Below, in pieces: positions 6,167-7,359 of a DNA stretch of 7,359 nucleotides. Position 1 is the stretch's first letter, and every line of letters starts with the position of its first letter. Origin of the DNA: Lysobacterales bacterium (GTDB taxonomy: Bacteria; Pseudomonadota; Gammaproteobacteria; Xanthomonadales; SZUA-36). The stretch spans positions 1-7,359 of the forward strand of contig SHZL01000137.1 of assembly GCA_009692275.1 (NCBI GenBank), in the 5' to 3' direction. The position numbers and the translations under genes were made by a program. The notes below the pieces were generated by a model. It ran no database searches and was not told where the DNA came from. It was given only the letters and a program-made list of their open reading frames with translations.

Positions 6167-7359
6167 TATAGTCAAAGCCAAGCCGGGCTTGGCCCCGGGC
6201 GTTCACCGGGTCGCGACTGACCACGTATTCCCCGAGGGCAACGGCCTCCTCGGTGCGGCCGAGATTAACGGTCAGGTCTGCGGCATTCAGCAAGATGTCG
6301 GGATTAGTCGGGTCCAATTGCAATGCGCGCTCCATGTGCCGTGCCGCGGCTGAGAGGTCGCCGTCGTAGCTCATCGCGATCCAGCCGAGCTCGGCATGAG
6401 CTGCCGCATTGTCCGGGTCAATCGCCAGCGCCTTGTCCGCCGCCTCGCGCGCCAGGGTATAGCCTTCGGCAAAGGGCCGCAGACCCTTGCCGGCCTGCCG
6501 GCTATAGCTTTCACTCAGCCCGGCCCAGGCGGCCGCGTAGTCCGGGGCGATGGCCAAAGCCTGTTGGTACAGCACTATGGATTGCTCGAAACCTTCGGCC
6601 GTGCCCTGACGGAACAATTGCCGCGCCTGCAGATAAAGCACATAAGCGGCCGGATCGGTTTCTTTGGCCGCGGGTGCCGCGCCCAGCAGGGTGATTTTCA
6701 GTTGTTCCACCACGGCGGCGGAGATTTCATCCTGGATGGCAAAGACATCGTCCAGTGAGCGGTCATAAGTATCCGACCACAGGCGGGAACTGTCGCTGGC
6801 GCGGATCAACTGCGCGGTGATGCGCACCTGGTTGCCGGACTTGCGTACCGAGCCTTCCAGCACATGGGCTACGTTTAGTTCACGTGCAACATCGGCAATT
6901 TTTGTTGTTGTGCCTTTATAGGCAAACGATGACGTGCGGGCGATCACCCGCAGTTGTGGAATCTTGGCCAGCAGGTTGAGCAGTTCTTCGGACAAGCCGT
7001 CAGAGAAGTATTCGTTGCTCTTGTCATCGCTCATGTTGACGAAGGGCAGCACCGCGATGGAATTATCAGATTCCGCAGCTGCAGCTTGGTCGGTCACGGC
7101 CTGGGAAGCGGCCTGATTCACCGCAGATTCAATAGCCGCCTGCTCACGGGTGGATGAAAGCACAAACTTGTCGACCACAAAATAGCCCGGCGCCAGTAGC
7201 AGCACCACAGTAATCATGAGGTTGAGCTTCTTGCCGGTCTGCGGGGTAATGGACTGGGTACGATCCACCTCGGACTCGCGCTTGAGTCCCTCGGGTGTGA
7301 GTTCAAAAGCCCAGGCGAAGAACACTGCGAACGGCAGGCCAATGGCAAGGAACAACATC
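6135..7359 (-). CDS. Membrane-anchored FlgO/TolB-N-like and TPR protein, main part, broken at 3' side
   Basis: From 7358 the frame encodes the end of the second membrane segment, then FELTPEGLKRESEVDR and a third hydrophobic segment (about 7223-7173). An Ala/Gln-rich linker follows, then a domain beginning SIAVLPFVNMSDD and containing YFSDGLSEELLNLLAKI and VLEGSVRKSGNQVRITAQLI (about 7067-6683). This is the FlgO/TolB-N-like domain usual in these proteins. TPR helices follow (about 6656-6160) with markers such as ALAIAPDYAAAWAGLSESY and ALAIDPDNAAAHAELGWIA. The likely role is a membrane scaffold or sensor; no cyclase catalytic domain is visible although homologues are often named adenylate cyclase. 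The frame ends early at TGA (6137-6135) because of an apparent one-base insertion near 6161, where the TPR sequence continues in another frame. The 5' end lies beyond the right edge or, if the ends join, at about 237. Restoring the three shifts gives about 602 residues. Confidence 0.82.
   Translation of the reverse strand, partial: MLFLAIGLPFAVFFAWAFELTPEGLKRESEVDRTQSITPQTGKKLNLMITVVLLLAPGYFVVDKFVLSSTREQAAIESAVNQAASQAVTDQAAAAESDNSIAVLPFVNMSDDKSNEYFSDGLSEELLNLLAKIPQLRVIARTSSFAYKGTTTKIADVARELNVAHVLEGSVRKSGNQVRITAQLIRASDSSRLWSDTYDRSLDDVFAIQDEISAAVVEQLKITLLGAAPAAKETDPAAYVLYLQARQLFRQGTAEGFEQSIVLYQQALAIAPDYAAAWAGLSESYSRQAGKGLRPFAEGYTLAREAADKALAIDPDNAAAHAELGWIAMSYDGDLSAAARHMERALQLDPTNPDILLNAADLTVNLGRTEEAVALGEYVVSRDPVNARGQARLGFDYTLCRAMGRSH
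7264..7359. repeat. Right copy of 96-bp terminal direct repeat
   Basis: This is an exact copy of bases 1-96. The coding frame through it matches on both sides: the ATG at 7358-7356 corresponds to 95-93, and the frame upstream of it (227 down to 96) is open and continues in register. Collapsing the two copies gives a 7263-bp unit. Confidence 0.97.

Noticed and set aside
6135..7359. Adenylate cyclase activity for the TPR protein
   Set aside because: Homologues often carry that name, but no class III cyclase catalytic domain is visible; only membrane segments, a FlgO/TolB-N-like domain and TPRs are seen.
1..7359. CRISPR array, tRNA/rRNA, insertion sequence or phage genes
   Set aside because: No spaced short repeats, cloverleaf, transposase, inverted terminal repeats or phage-like proteins were seen; the only long repeat is the 96-bp terminal one.

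Overview
The window is a compact, GC-rich, gene-dense stretch in which every credible gene lies on the minus strand. The protein families point to a gammaproteobacterium, probably a marine or Halieaceae/Cellvibrionales-like lineage. The clues are a Pseudomonas-type (class II-like) polyhydroxyalkanoate synthase and a membrane TPR protein whose N-terminus contains the characteristic block FNELKRRNVFKVAIAYVV. The taxonomic placement is inference from family resemblance only.

In transcription order (descending coordinates) the layout is: a small exported protein of unknown function (5578-5183); a periplasmic copper amine oxidase with all its expected catalytic residues (5166-3172); an intracellular Cys-type PHA/PHB depolymerase, phaZ (3172-1955); and a class II-like PHA synthase, phaC (1962-259). 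About 20 nt after phaC comes the 5' end of a membrane-anchored FlgO/TolB-N-like plus TPR protein (237-1), which runs off the left edge. The right part of the window (7359-5691) holds the rest of a gene of that same family. Spacing is operon-like: 16 nt between small protein and oxidase, 1 nt overlap between oxidase and phaZ, 8 nt overlap between phaZ and phaC. The only sizeable non-coding interval is 5579-5690.

The most striking structural fact is that the first 96 bases (1-96) are repeated exactly as the last 96 bases (7264-7359). Joining the ends gives a 7263-bp circle in which the two TPR-gene pieces fuse in frame into one gene of about 602 codons. The repeat, however, falls inside the most conserved part of a family that is often multi-copy, and no replication, mobilisation, integrase or transposase gene is present. 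A chromosomal segment flanked by two paralogous TPR genes, closed by the assembler or by recombination, is therefore at least as likely as a true circular replicon. The TPR gene also carries three apparent single-base frameshifts, one at its start and two near 6161 and 6005. The other four genes are intact.

Functionally, phaC and phaZ form a translationally coupled storage-polymer make-and-break pair. The oxidase converts primary amines to aldehydes in the periplasm, and its presence in the same apparent transcription unit suggests, but does not prove, a link between amine catabolism and carbon storage. The TPR protein is a possible membrane sensor or scaffold with no demonstrated link.
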